From assembly GCF_018812025.1 (NCBI RefSeq), contig NC_063066.1, positions 13,144,882 to 13,208,881 of the forward strand: a stretch of DNA of 64,000 bases. The letters run 5' to 3'. Under the pieces are notes generated by a model. It was given only the letters and a program-made list of their open reading frames with translations. It was not told the DNA's origin and made no database searches. How positions within the stretch are numbered: the stretch's first letter is position 1; each line of letters opens with the position of its first letter. The DNA comes from Megalobrama amblycephala (taxonomy: Eukaryota; Chordata; Actinopteri; Cypriniformes; Xenocyprididae). Shown here piece by piece: positions 48,430 to 60,780 of this stretch. Both the position numbers and the translations under genes were made by a program.

Positions 48430-51194
48430 TTTAAATGGACTAAACCCTGCAAATCACTGCTAGACTAGGGTTAAGTAGCCAATCTTAACTGTGATCATAG
48501 CTGATCTTACATTTCCAGTGTGATGAATGAGCAACATATATATATATATATATATTTTTTTTTTTTTGTATGTTTGCACTGCCTAAAGTATTTTTTTTTT
48601 TACCCAAAATTGAGTTTCAATCAGAAACTAACAGATTTCATCTAATAACTGGACACCCCTCTCATGTGATGTGTTGAGGTCATGTGACAACAATGAAGCA
48701 TGCTACTGTTTGAAATATTTATTGTTGTGTAATGAGAGCTTGGAGCAGGAGCAGTTTTGGCAGTTTCTTAAAAGTTGCTCTGTGCTATGGGTCTTGTGTT
48801 GACCCCTGTTGGACAGTAAGTGAACTGCAGTATCATTCCACTCAATTGAAGACTATAGCAAGCTATGTAATGCATCTGAGTCTTTTCTTAAATTCTGATG
48901 ATTTACTTAAATGTAAAATGATTCATGTAGAATTAAATGTAAAGGTTCAGTATAGTCATAGAGGAAAAAACAGATCTGAGTTACAGCAATGCACTTGGCA
49001 CCTATGAGAGAGAGAAGAGGGTGTGATTTCAAATATTTGATTCTTGATTGTAATAAATCTTTATTTTATTTTATTTTATTTTATTTTTGCCCATTTGAGC
49101 ATCTATGAAATAGCAGTTCAGTTGCTTCAAGAGTTTCTGATTTTCATTTGTATAACAATGTATTTGAGTGCTGCAAGTTCTGCACTTCATCTTAGCCAGA
49201 GTCTGGGCTGGAACCAGAGTTCCTGAGGGTTGAAATAAGCTCTGGAAACTGCAGAGCACACCAGGCTTTTATTGTCTCATATTGGGGAGGCAGAGAGAAG
49301 TAATATATCGCTTCCTCCCAGGATTCTGCTGAAGTGTGCCTCTCTCCTGTTTAATCTCACTGAACCTGGAAGCGAAGTGTGTGCGTGTGTGTGTTTATGC
49401 CATTTGTGTTTGTGTGCTTTATTACGAGCCTATTACAAGCCATGGAGAACTCTTAACTTAGTAAAATATCTGTTTCTTATAATTAACTATTGATGAAAAT
49501 GAGTGATCCGATGTGCATTTTAATCAGTTCAAGCTCAGATGGAGCAGTGGGGAGTCACATATTTCTGGATTTTTTTTTTTTTTTTTTAATATAATTATCA
49601 TTAATAATAATGTCAGAATGCAAGCAATTGATGCTATCTCCATTACATTTGTATGTTCAATACCAGTCTGTAATAACCAGTTAAATGAGCAAATGAGACA
49701 CATTAGGTGAGTAAATGAAACTCAGACAGAAGCAGTTGTAATAAAAATCTTAGAGATAAAAAAGTGAATAAAATAAAACTACTTCATCTATCAGCATCTG
49801 TTTTTGGTGAAAACATTTCAAAATGCGACTTAACCTCTGTTGTATCACTTTCACACAAAAATGCACCTTAGGTTTTGAATATCTTAATATGTCAAAGCTA
49901 AACTGTGATTTTTCACTTTTATGTAAAAGCACGATACGCTTCTTGAACTGTTCACTCTTGTCATATTTCCAGGCAATATAGCAATTTCCAGAGTGGGGAC
50001 ACCAGTTCATGTCTCCTAATCTGAATATATGTGACAAGGGCAGCCAGTCAAAGTGTAGTTTGTCAGTATTGCTTTCACTTTGCTTTTTGTTGTACAAGAA
50101 AAGCTGTTTTCATGGGGAGAGAGAGCCTCAAATTGACAACAGGAACAATTGCTGACTGAAGAACAGAGGGAAAGTAAATTGTATTTCAGGGAAGAAATTG
50201 ACCCATTGACTGTTTCTTTGAAAGAACAAGGCCAGTAACTGTTGGAAAGTTTTAGTAGACAAAACAAATAGCTGTAAACAAAATTTCATAAATAGCTAAA
50301 ATCATCCACCATCTGTCTTTGGCAACAATGACAGAACTATAAAAACACCAAATTAATCTGTGAACTAAAAAGAGGCAGAAAAAAAACAAAAGAACAGACA
50401 TGCTGCGGCATAGAAACATTGAACCAGACTGTTACGTTTTATTTAAATAATAATAATTTATTGTTATTTATTTATTGCTAAAAATCGTGTCAGTTAACCA
50501 TTGCAGTCATGGTAACCAACACTTAGCAAAGATGTTTGTGATACGGCGGGACTATATTTCTACATTGGGAATGTGAAAATTATTTATACTCGGAAATTAT
50601 TCATACGCACTTGATGGATCATTGACATACCCAGCGGGTGAAAAATGCTTGTGTCTGACATCCTTAAACTATGATCAGGCTGTGTAAAATCAATATCAAG
50701 AGATCCGTCACTAAATATAGTATGTGCTTGACAGTGTACTAAATCTAACATGTTATAATTTATGTGTTTTGAAATATTGGTATTTTTGGTGGTGATACTG
50801 AGATCAAGGTTATAATTCACCTTAGGTTGGGGCGTCAGTTCTATGGTCACTGCATGGCTACAGTAGTACCCTGATGAGTGAACAGTATAGTAGACAGAAT
50901 ATTGATTCTCTGAAACATCTAACCAGCCCTGAGAAAAATATTATTTATTTGCGTTTACTAAACTCTGGCAGATGATAGATAAGTGGCAAATGAGGATAAT
51001 AAAAAGGAAAAAACATTTTTTTTAAAAATCTATCTCAAAATGCAAGTGCCAGCTTCTTAGAAATGTCATTTGTATTCATGTTGGGTTCTTTAAAAAACCA
51101 AAAAAAAAACCCCCAAAAAAACATTTATACCGTTTATCAAAAGTTTTGATTTAATGACTCCTAAAATGTCAAGTGGTGTAACCATCAAGTAAAC
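48430..51194. other. Intergenic DNA without recognised genes
   Basis: (TA)n at 48536-48555, a ttatttta run at 49060-49086, poly(T) at about 49571-49587. The minus-strand open frames at 49750-50267 (115 and 83 residues) have no recognised domain. Nothing is supported as coding. Confidence 0.45.
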
Positions 51195-52080
51195 TTAAAA
51201 GGATAGTTCACCCAAAAATGAAAATTCTGTCATACTCACCCTCATGTTGTTCCAAACCCATAAGACTTTTGTTCATCTTCAGAACACAAACACTGCAAAA
51301 AATGCTGTTCTTACTTAGAGTTTTTGTCTTGTTTCTAGACAAAATATCTTAAAGTTCTTAAATCAAGAAGCATTTTCTTGACAAGTAAAAATTATTTTCT
51401 TGTTTTCAGGAAAAATAAGTCAAAATTAAGTGAATTTTTCCTTAAAACAAGCAAAATAATCTGCCAATGGGGTAAGCAAAATAATTTTATTTCAAACCAA
51501 AAATAAGATATATAAACTTGTTTTCAGTTTGGATTAAGATTATTTTGCTTACCCCATTGGCAGATTATTTTGCTTGTTTTAAGGAAAAACTCACTTAATT
51601 TTGACTTATTTTTCCTAAAAACAAGAAAATAATTTTTACTTGTCAAGAAAATGCTTCTTGATCTAAGAATTTTTAGATATTTGGACTAGAAACAAAATAA
51701 AAATTCTAAGTAAGAACAGCATTTTTTGCAGTGCAGGCCTTGCATAGACATCTACGCAACTCTTGACGCTTCCAAAAGTTCATAAGGAGATTGCAAAACT
51801 AAACCATATGAATTGTGTTGTTTGGTCCAAATTTTCTGAAGAGACACGATCACTTTATATGATGAACATATTGAATTTAGGCTTATATTCACATATAAAC
51901 AAGCCTAAATTAAATATTTTCGTCATATTAAGAGTCTCTTCAGATAATTTGGACTAAACTCAATTCATATGGATTAGTTTTACAATCTCTTTAAGAACTT
52001 GTTGAAGTGTCAAAGTCTTGCGTACCTATATGGTGGAACAGAAAGCTCTCAGATTTCATCAAAATATCTTTTCTGGCTGA
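51195..52080. mobile_element. 'ttcacccaaaaatgaaaatt' element with nested insert
   Basis: The left piece 51195-51290 (atagttcacccaaaaatgaa...catgttgttccaaaccca) and the right piece from 51734 belong to the 10345 family. Its inner part 51762-52015 is an imperfect inverted repeat (gttcataaggagattgcaaa against tttacaatctctttaagaac). The right end stops near tcatcaaaatatcttttctgg. Confidence 0.7.
51291..51733. mobile_element. Long hairpin element with cactgcaaaaaatgct ends
   Basis: cactgcaaaaaatgctgttc at the left and gaacagcattttttgcagtg at the right are exact inverses. Complementarity runs through nearly the whole 443 bp (ataatctgccaatggggtaa against ttaccccattggcagattat). No clear target duplication. 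CACT ends hint at CACTA-type ancestry, unproven. Confidence 0.85.
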
Positions 52081-52287
52081 ACTAACATTTTACTTTAACA
52101 TTACTAAGCAACAGCGATAAATAGCTGCTGCTTTGATAACGCAAGCGTGGTTCAGAAACAAATAATATAATATGAACACAGTCCAGTGGGGGCAGGGGAG
52201 GGTGGATCATTCAAACTCTGTTTCGGACCAGGCAGTCAAACCAAATGAGGACCCAACGACACAAACAGTTTACAAGCGGTAGACAAT

Positions 52288-52350
52288 TAGGGTGTGTTCG
52301 CACTTGTAGTTCGGTTCTGTTTGTTCTTTTGGTCCAGACCAAAAAAAGAA
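52288..52350. mobile_element. 'gtgtgttcgcacttgtagtt' repeat fragment
   Basis: agggtgtgttcgcacttgta and tttggtccagaccaaaaaaa resemble one end of a dispersed cyprinid DNA repeat; the other end was not found. Confidence 0.4.
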
Positions 52351-52735
52351 AATTAAAGTATACGCTTCTATTAATTTAAGCTTTTTTATTCAGAAATTGA
52401 AAACATGTTCATCACAAATGCGATTCAAGTCAATGTCTGTATAAATAGCATTTTTTGCGTGTTGTTGAGTTGCAACATTGACCCAAACGCACATGGTTAA
52501 AATTCCATAGCAATGAAAGATGTTATCAGATGAAAGGGAACTGTATTTATATATTTATTTGTCTGTTTGATAAAAAAAAAAAATCAGTATGTGGACAGTA
52601 GGGATTATGATGATTATACTCAGTCCAGAGTTCAGAGCTGCAGCTTCAGTCAGATAGCAGAAGGATAGAGGCGGATCTTAGTCCTTGCTAAAACAAACAC
52701 ATAAACACTTCTTTTAACGTGGCTCCTCCTTTCAA

Positions 52736-52739
<4 letters not shown>

Positions 52740-52800
<61 letters not shown>
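52740..52800. repeat. (CT)n(CA)n compound microsatellite
   Basis: About 31 bases of CT then about 30 of CA, directly left of the repeat at 52801. Confidence 0.95.
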
Positions 52801-52801
<1 letters not shown>

Positions 52802-53066
52802 TTGTTTTTGTGAATTGTGGGGACATTCCATAGGCGTAATGGTTTTTATACTGTACAAACTGTATTTTCTATTGCCCTACACCAACCCTACACCTCACAG
52901 GAAACTGTGCACATTTTTACTTTCTCACAAAAACTCATTCTATATGATTTATAAGCCTTTTGAAAAATGGGGACATGGGGTAATGTCCTCATAAGTCACC
53001 CTCTCCTTGTAATACCTATGTCATACCCATGTCATTAAACAAATTTGTATCCTGATATGTCACAAA
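52801..53066. repeat. 'gtgaattgtggggacattcc' dispersed fish repeat
   Basis: gtgaattgtggggacattcc, ttatactgtacaaactgtat, ccctacaccaaccctacacc, ggggacatggggtaatgtcc and ccttgtaatacctatgtcat follow an order I recognise as widely repeated in teleost genes, usually next to a CA tract as here. The 91-residue open frame over it is not a gene. Confidence 0.6.
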
Positions 53067-53584
53067 AACACACACACACAAACACACACAATAAAAACAC
53101 AGCCCCTTGATGAAGGGGATGGGATTAGGATAGAACAGAATTTAATGGAGTGGTGAGGATTATAGTAGCCTAGTAGAAATTAGGTGTTGTGGTCATGAAC
53201 CTTAAGATCTGACAGGTGTGTCACACACAGCACATTTCACTAAACTTATAACTGGTTCTACCAACAGTTTGTTTGATTTTGCTGCTGACATTCGAGTTGT
53301 GCGTGTAAATAATTTGTAATCATGACAAATATTTCAAATAAACACACAAAGCATTTTAAAGGAGTAATTTCAGCATCTCTGGCTTCCATTAGGCAAAAGA
53401 TTTAGTGGTGCTTTGGCTCATGCTGCAGAAAATGATACCACTTAAATCAGAAAAGAGAGACCCTCATTCACCTGTTCTCTCTCTCTCTCTTTTTTTTTGC
53501 AATAGTTTTGATGCTAGATGGCATGTTATTTATTTATTTTTTAATGGTTAAATTTGTATGTTTAAGTAAATACTACTGGTAATT
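53067..53584. other. Intergenic DNA, nothing recognised
   Basis: A short CA tract near 53066-53090 and a CT/poly(T) tract near 53476-53498; otherwise unclassified. Confidence 0.4.
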
Positions 53585-53835
53585 GTCACAGTTACGTTCA
53601 GTTAGTTAAAGTTCCCTTTTCTAGCTTCCCGCCACTCATCAATCACCATGGACACTAACACGAATCATCACAGCTGTTTGTCTTTTAGTTAATCATCACT
53701 GTGTATTTAAGTTCCTCCCTTTGTTCTGTTCAGTAGTCTGGTATTGTTTGTGTTTGATACACTCTCTCACATGTTGACTTTCTTGTTAGTAGTTATTTAA
53801 TAAAACTTGGATTATTATCTTTGTCTTCTGTGGAT
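53585..53835 (+). mobile_element. Possible solo LTR
   Basis: Begins tgtcacagttacgttcagtt, has gtgtatttaagttcctccct as a TATA-like core, ttgttctgttcagtagtctg, and aataaaacttgg as a poly(A) signal. The layout resembles the minus-strand unit at 29361-29640. No internal retroelement genes are adjacent. Tentative. Confidence 0.35.
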
Positions 53836-56128
53836 TTAAGCATTAAGCAATATTATAATATTACTGTTCTTTCTGCTTATTGTCATGACTTGCTTTTGAA
53901 TGATTTTTTTTTTATGGAGATATTTTTTAAATTAACATGGATATTCATTATAGAAAATTCTAATTGTCAATAAAATTTACATAACATACTATACGGCCTA
54001 AATGTTTCTATATATATATATATAAAATGAAAATAACCATTTTTTTTAAAAGTAGTTTCTTATAGAAATGTGGTTGGTGTGAATCAATCGTACTAACCTG
54101 TGAATTTAAACACTAGGTGATTTCTGTTGCAACACTGTTTACCTACAATAATTATTCTAATTAATAAACATAAAATGATTTGTGTATTTATTTATTGGAA
54201 GTTAGCTGTTTTGAGGCAGTGCTGACACTAATCATTTGACCCTGGCTTTGACATACATGCCTGAGTCCTAACATTTTAAAGACTTGCATTATTGGGCACA
54301 GGAAGTAGTATGCATTATACATCACATGATATGTTGGCAACACTTACAAGCTCTCAACAATCATCGTTCCCAGTTTAGAAGTTCAGAGTACACAAAAAGT
54401 GATCCTTTTTGTTGTTTAAAAAAACGTCTTTATATGCGCACAAGCTGCTGTGCCTGTCGACTCAGCTCTACGTGATTCACGGTTTGCGCTCAGAGTCCGG
54501 AACTGCTTTTTAATGCTATCGTTTTCCATATGCAATATTTTGCAAATACTCTGTATAACAGTCCACTAAACAAGTTCATTATCAGCGCAATTATGCTGAG
54601 CTATCGTTAAGCAGCGAGGCTATTTCCAACAGCAAACATAAATAAAGAAATAAATATATGAAAATATGCAAGATGGCATCTTTTTCAGCTCGTAGACAAA
54701 TTTCAAACAATAAGTGAGTGTTCATCAGAAAACAGGCAGAGGTGGAGCTTTGGCCAATTGCTATAAAGATTAAATGCACGCTCATATGCATTTTCTCTCT
54801 CCAGAAGAAGCGCTCACTCCACTGTGCTGCTGACTGTGAGTGTTTGCCCCTTAGTGTGCTCACGGTGATGCATTGGATTTTCATGAAGTGTAAAAGTCTC
54901 TAAAAGCTGCGTTTTATATCCGAGGAGAGCGTGTCTGTCGCAGATGTTTGGTGCAAATCGACTGAGTTAATTGCTACATTTTAGCTGCGCGCTTCATTAT
55001 TCATTGTGGTAAAATGGAGATCTGAGACTCCAAAAAGTTGAAGTGCATGTGTGTGTATACATTATTACTCAATGTCTTATACAAGCTGCTTAAATATGTT
55101 CAATTCATGTGGGGATGCTGTGCCTTTGAGTATGTGTGTGTGTATTGTGTGTTTGTGTACGTGCATGTGCATGTGTTTGTATGAGTTTGTTTCTAGGAGA
55201 CTAACTTGCTGTCTTCAAACCTCTTGCCCTGCAGGCATTGCCTGCAGCATTCGCTCCCAGAAGCTTCATGTCTTTTTCCTACTATCTCTCTGTTTCACAG
55301 TCCTGATAACAGGTTCTTGTTTATGCATGGACATCTTTGGATCTGTCTCAAACATGTTGCCTGCCCCCAGTTTTCTGATATAGCATGTCCATTTAATAGC
55401 TTCTATGATTAAGGCACAGTAGCATACAGTATTTGCCCAAATGTGTTACCTCACTTTGAAAATAAACGCCATTGAGTATATTATTTTGTCATCTAATGCA
55501 ATGACCAATATGTATCCTCTGGAATCAGTCGCATTGTCATTTTGCTAAATATCGTGACTGAACATAAGTGTTCCGAACATGTATGCAAACACATGAAATG
55601 GTGATAATTTTAAGATCGCAATGGATGTGGCTCTGTGAGTGTGTCATTGTGGCTGGGTTCATTACTGATGTCACTGCCCCTGTTCTCAGAGCTATAGCTC
55701 TCGGGCTGAAAGTATGAATGATTCATATTTTCTTGCATAACCAGGGACTTTGTGCCAGGCACACATGGAGTAAACTTTCCCTTTAAATGTAAAATAGAGA
55801 TACGGCTGGGTTGGGGGTGGTTTATATATACAATATACATCTTAAGTAGCACCGTCTTGTAATATAGTGAAAATTGTGAAACTGGCTTTCCAATGGATGT
55901 CCAGCCGTATTCAGGCTATTTTTTTTTCTTCCTAAAGATCCTACTCAAAGAAATATTTAATGCACATTTACTGAGTAAGGTCAGTTTTCTTGTTAAGCTG
56001 TTTTTTTTGTTTTGTTTTGTTTTCCCCAAAACCTATTGGAATATTTTTATACTGTACATGTAATAGTAAGCATTTCCCAATAATAAACCAAAAAAGCACC
56101 TTCTTTCCCTTATATTCGCTTGTAGGAA
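53836..56128. other. Intergenic DNA without recognised genes
   Basis: Includes (TA)n at about 54008-54022 and a GT-rich stretch at 55125-55170. The 110-residue plus-strand open frame at 55051-55383 is Cys/Leu-rich and partly made of the GT tract, with no domain recognised. Confidence 0.45.
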
Positions 56129-56531
56129 TGTGACCCTGGACCACAAAACTAGTCATAAGTCGCACAGGTATGTTTGTAGCAATAGCCAACAATACATTGT
56201 ATGTGTCAAAATTATCAATTTTTCTTTTATGTCAAAAATAATTAGGATATTAAGTAAAGATCATGTTCCATGAAGATATTTTGTAAATTTCCTACCGTGA
56301 GTGGATATGAGTTGCTAAGGACTTTATTTGGACAACTTTAAAAGCTATTTTCTCAATATTTTGATTTTTTGGCACCCTCAGATTCCAGATTTTCAAGTAG
56401 TTGTATCTCAGCCAAATATTTTCCTATCGTGACAAATTATCCTGAAATTATTTATTCAGATTTCAGATGATGTATAAAACTCAATTTCAAAAAATTGACC
56501 CTTATGACTGGTTTTGTGGTCCAGGGTCACA
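56129..56531. mobile_element. MITE with tgtgaccctggaccacaaaa ends
   Basis: tgtgaccctggaccacaaaa at the left and ttttgtggtccagggtcaca at the right are exact inverted ends. About 403 bp, non-coding. The family is common in cyprinids. Confidence 0.88.
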
Positions 56532-56593
56532 AATATACTGGTTTTTAATCTACTACTTGATGTTTCACAATTTCCTAAATTTATACTTCAAGA

Positions 56594-56820
56594 TACACTA
56601 TGTGATTTTTGGCCCTCTAGCAGCAAAAAAAAACCATTTTGGTTGTGCTTCATCTCTGTATGACTCTGTGGATGAGTATGACCCTTCACAATAGATAAAA
56701 CTCTGTAAGAGAGCTACAAATGACAAATTATAACATTTAAATCCCTCCCGCTATCTCTGAAAAGCCAAGCCAATGTTGATTCTTGTTTTATTACGAGCTC
56801 TGTCACGTTACATAGTGTAC
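56594..56820. mobile_element. MITE with tacactatgt ends
   Basis: tacactatgt (56594-56603) and acatagtgta (56811-56820) are perfect inverted ends; 227 bp, non-coding. Confidence 0.7.
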
Positions 56821-57403
56821 CTTTTTGAAAATAATTACTTTCTTTTAGATGGGCACAAATATAAGTAATTATTACAATAAGTAAACATTCTAAAAGACAT
56901 TCTAAATTAGGTGTTTACATAAACTAGAATTTTAATTACTTTATTAAAGGCACAGCACTGTCTTATTTGGATTTCTTGTAAACAAAATATGGCTTAATCA
57001 TGCTATGATAATCACATTTTAATATGACTCATGCATGATCGGAATATGACCAAATTACAATTAATATTAGATCTGAAAGTGTTTCGAGTCAACATTCTCA
57101 AATAATGACAGAGACTAAAATTTGGACATGCTAGAAGTGAGGTCTGAGAATACAACATCAATCCATTCGGTCGTATTGCGGTGGTATCCCCCACAGAATG
57201 CACTTTTACCCCTGCCCTAGCGGATATCTGTACACAGCACTGATCCAGAATCACTCACCTGCATTACCAAACCAGGATTTCTTGCATGTTCATGCAATCA
57301 GTTGTTCTTTTCAACAACCCTTATGCTGAACACAACACACACCATGGTATTTTGAATATGCAGTGATCACACAGATAGAATTTCAAACTTATCTTTGTAT
57401 CCT
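56821..57403. other. Intergenic DNA, nothing recognised
   Basis: No coding region or repeat family identified. Confidence 0.4.
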
Positions 57404-58456
57404 TAGCCGCTTTTCCACCATCAGGCCAAACCGATCTTTGCTTAACTATTCCAACATTCCAATCATTTTCCACTGTGGGGCTGATAACAACTCTTTGGAA
57501 TGTAATACAGATGAGTCAGTTGTTGCTTTGGTAACGCAAGAGTTTACAGATATGAGATGTAAAAAAATGTAGCGACCGCGTTATGGAGGATGATCGGATA
57601 TTTCTTGTAAGTTTAATATTAATTTGTGTTAGGCCGCTCAAATAGCGCACTTAGCCAGTTACAGAGAAACTGTCAGCCAGGCAACAGACAAGTGACCAAT
57701 CCTGAGTCACTACACACATTCTACCAGCAGGTTAGCCAACCGTGCTGAGAATTCTGCGCCGAGAACGGTTTGTAATCGTTATAGGCTCAAGTGGAACGGT
57801 TTGTATAGTTATAGGCTATATAGGCTCAAGTGGAAATATAACCGGAACCGTTCCTTACCACACTCTAAAAAATGCTGGGTTAAAAACAACCCAAGTTGGG
57901 TTGAAAATGGACAAACCCAGCAATTGGGTTGTTTTAACCCAGCGGTAGGGTTAAATGTTTGCCCAACCTGCTGGGTAGTTTTATTTAACTCAACTATTGT
58001 TTAAAAATTACTGTATTGCTTAATTAAAATTAACCCAAAGTATGTTGGAAATGAACATTTATTAATGTTCAATGAATAATTATTAAACAATAAACATTTA
58101 TAATAATAAATTTATATTAATAAACTATTAAACTATTAAAATTATATTAATAAAATATTAAAGCTTATTAATAAACATTCACCTTTTGTCTATTATTGTT
58201 GCCTCTAATTGCATCTGGTTTTTAATTTCCCAACTATTTTGGGTTCATTTTAAGCTAGCCATATAGCAATTTTTAAACAATAGTTGGTTTAAATAAAACT
58301 ACCCAGCAGGTTGGGCAAACATTTAACCCAACCGCTGGGTTAAAACAACCCAATCACTGGGTTTGTCCATTTTCAACCCAACTTGGGTTGTTTTTAACCC
58401 AGCATTTTTTAGAGTGCATTTTTGGAACTGTTCGGCCCGATGGTGGGAAAGTGGTG
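57404..58456. mobile_element. hAT-like element with a nested hairpin element
   Basis: The left end agccgcttttccaccatcag faces the right end ggcccgatggtgggaaagtg. A partial tandem duplication (ggtttgtaatcgttataggc, then ggtttgtatagttataggct) lies at about 57766-57832. Contains 57861-58416. Confidence 0.65.
57861..58416. mobile_element. Hairpin element with cactctaaaaaatgctgggt ends
   Basis: cactctaaaaaatgctgggt and acccagcattttttagagtg are exact inverses. Arms of about 150 bases of tgggtt/aaccca-rich sequence are nearly complementary. No open frame; target duplication unclear. Confidence 0.85.
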
Positions 58457-59723
58457 TGTGGTGGAATAAGGCTAATAATACTACTACTACTACTACTAAT
58501 AATAATCCTTAATTTTCCATTATTTGTTTAAATATTTTCAACACATTTACAATTTAGGAAAGTATATTACTTTTTTTGTTACTTTAAAAAAAATAGTATT
58601 CAATCTAATATTTTGTGATTTTATTTCTGTACTGTTGATTATAGTTGTATCTTTTTCTTTGACTCTTCAGAGCAAAGTGTCTAGTTTGTGCTTTCATGTC
58701 AGAACTCAGTTCTTTGCTTTGAGCTTGTTAATTAATATTAATAAAAAATACATGGATTAAAGTCTTTTTGTCACGATCCAAAAGCAATTTTGAAAGCCCT
58801 CAAGTCAATATAACATTCATTCAAAACCATTTATGATCATTAGTTAAACAGTTGCATGCTTAATAATAAATGCATCGTTTTTTCCTGCACTGAAGGCATT
58901 GCTCCATACAAATAATGTTTGTCAATAACGCTAACTAAATCTGACAAGGCTCGGGTAGATTGCAAAGGAGGGAGTCTGAAAGAAGTTTGTGCACTCGAAT
59001 GGAAGTCAGTTATCTTGCTGCAACATCATTGGTCGGCATTTGAGAAACTGGTCTGATATTGTCACAATATTACACTCCAGTGGGTACTTTGTGGGGGTAG
59101 TGGTGGTGGGGGGTTCTTAGTGGACTTTGAGGCTGAGCATTTAACACTGGATGTTATTGCATCTGAGTTTACTGGATCGGGGCTGACTCAGAAATGCCAG
59201 GAAGGGTGCATGACCTTTCCAGCCTCCACTAATCCTCAGCACACATGGACAACCTGCAGAAGAACGGCTCCTCACACGCTGTGCTTTGTATTGAAAAAGA
59301 GTCTGTGTTTAAATAGTTTCTTCATACGGTACATACTGGCTTTCTTTGAAAATGTATTTGTTTGTTTGTTTGTTAGTAAATCACAGTCTCATGCATTGCC
59401 TTCCCAACACTCACTGGGGCATGATTACTTACTATATTTGGCTTGTTTTTGTCCATTTGCCTTTTTTAGTACTTTTTGTTATAACTATATACTGTTATAA
59501 CTATATACTTTTTGTTACATATATGTGATAACACATATACTTGTCATGTGATTTCAGAATGTTTTTGTTCCTCTTCTTTGTTGTCAAATTTTTCTCTTTT
59601 TGTGTTTCGCATACCGCATGTTGAGGTCTCTGTGTGGTATTTTAGGGCATTTAAGTGTGTTTTTTATTTGTTTATTTATTTTTTTAATGTGATGTTGTCA
59701 AGAAGTATATATTACATGCCTTA
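58457..59723. other. Intergenic DNA without recognised genes
   Basis: A (TAC)n/(TAA)n tract at about 58480-58505. The 126-residue plus-strand open frame at 59120-59500 has no recognisable domain and no codon or homology support. Confidence 0.4.
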
Positions 59724-60004
59724 TACACTACTGTTCAAAATGTTGGGGTCAGTGAAATTTGATTAATACTTTTATTCAGCAAGGATGCATTAAATTGATC
59801 AAAAGTGACAGTAAACACATTCAGCATTGATAATACTAATAATAAAAATAGAAATAATAAGAATGGTATTCAAACAGAAAAAGTTTAAAATGTAATATTT
59901 CACAATATTATTGCATTTTAAGCAAATTAATGCAGCCTTAGTGAGCATAATAAACTTCATTAAAAACATTTAAAAATCTTACTGACCATAAACCTTTGAA
60001 TGGT
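59724..60004. mobile_element. Mariner-like non-autonomous element, short copy
   Basis: tacactactgttcaaaatgt at the left opposes cttactgaccataaaccttt and gaatggt at the right; atatttcacaatattattgc inside as at 37664. Same family as 36848-37788, with a deleted middle. Confidence 0.7.
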
Positions 60005-60780
60005 TTCTTGAAAAAAAGTAAATAAATAAGATGAATCACATAATATTGAACATATCAAATACTAAAGAGAACAGTTTGCATTGAACTTTTATGTCAAAAG
60101 TTTTGTAAAATATTTACTTTTTCCATTTACCCTGAACACTATTTTTTTTTTTTTTTTTTACAGTGTTCTTATAAGCAGTAGAGATAATATTTAGAGACTT
60201 CTTTAACCTGTATGCATCCCAGCACACCCTCTTTCAAAAGCAGAGGAACTGCTTGCTACACTGCTGCTCAGCTCGTTGTACTTCAAGCTGGCATAGTCGA
60301 TTCCTGGTCACCCAGCGGCGATGTAATGAATGCTCAGTGGACACAACTGTCACTGGTCCCATCATACCACAGAAGAGTACCAGTTTTGTAATGAGGTTTA
60401 CAGACAGCTCTGGCCACCAGAGAGAGGAAACACTCAAACACGCACTTACAAGGTTAATTAAAAATGTTGTACCATACCGACACCAGCTAAGATAAAAGGT
60501 GAAAGTTAAGAAAAGGAGAGCGAAATTATAATGAAAATAGTCACCCTCCCCTTCACTTTATTCCCTTAATCACTGATTACTCTCAACTCGTTAATTGAAG
60601 ATAATTATAGGTTTTTAATTTTCGAATGTAGGTTAGTGGAGAAAGTGAGAGAAATCATTACAAATGTCAAGGGGTTTCGGAGTGACGCAAATGAAGATCT
60701 TGCTGTGTGGCAAATATATTAGTTAAAATCACTGCATGGTGCAAAGCAAAAGGCGAGCTAAGTGGTAGACTTCAAGATTA
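60005..60780. other. Intergenic non-repeat DNA; possible regulatory block
   Basis: 60180-60780 lacks recognised repeats and has AT-rich homeodomain-like cores (ggttaattaaaaatg, ctcgttaattgaag). No protein similarity. Candidate non-coding constraint only. Confidence 0.3.

Noticed and set aside
55051..55383. 110-residue Cys-rich open frame
   Set aside because: Its start is coded by a GT-rich tract, and it shows no signal peptide or cysteine pattern I can assign.
59120..59500. 126-residue open frame
   Set aside because: No domain and T-rich low-complexity second half; a chance frame is more likely.
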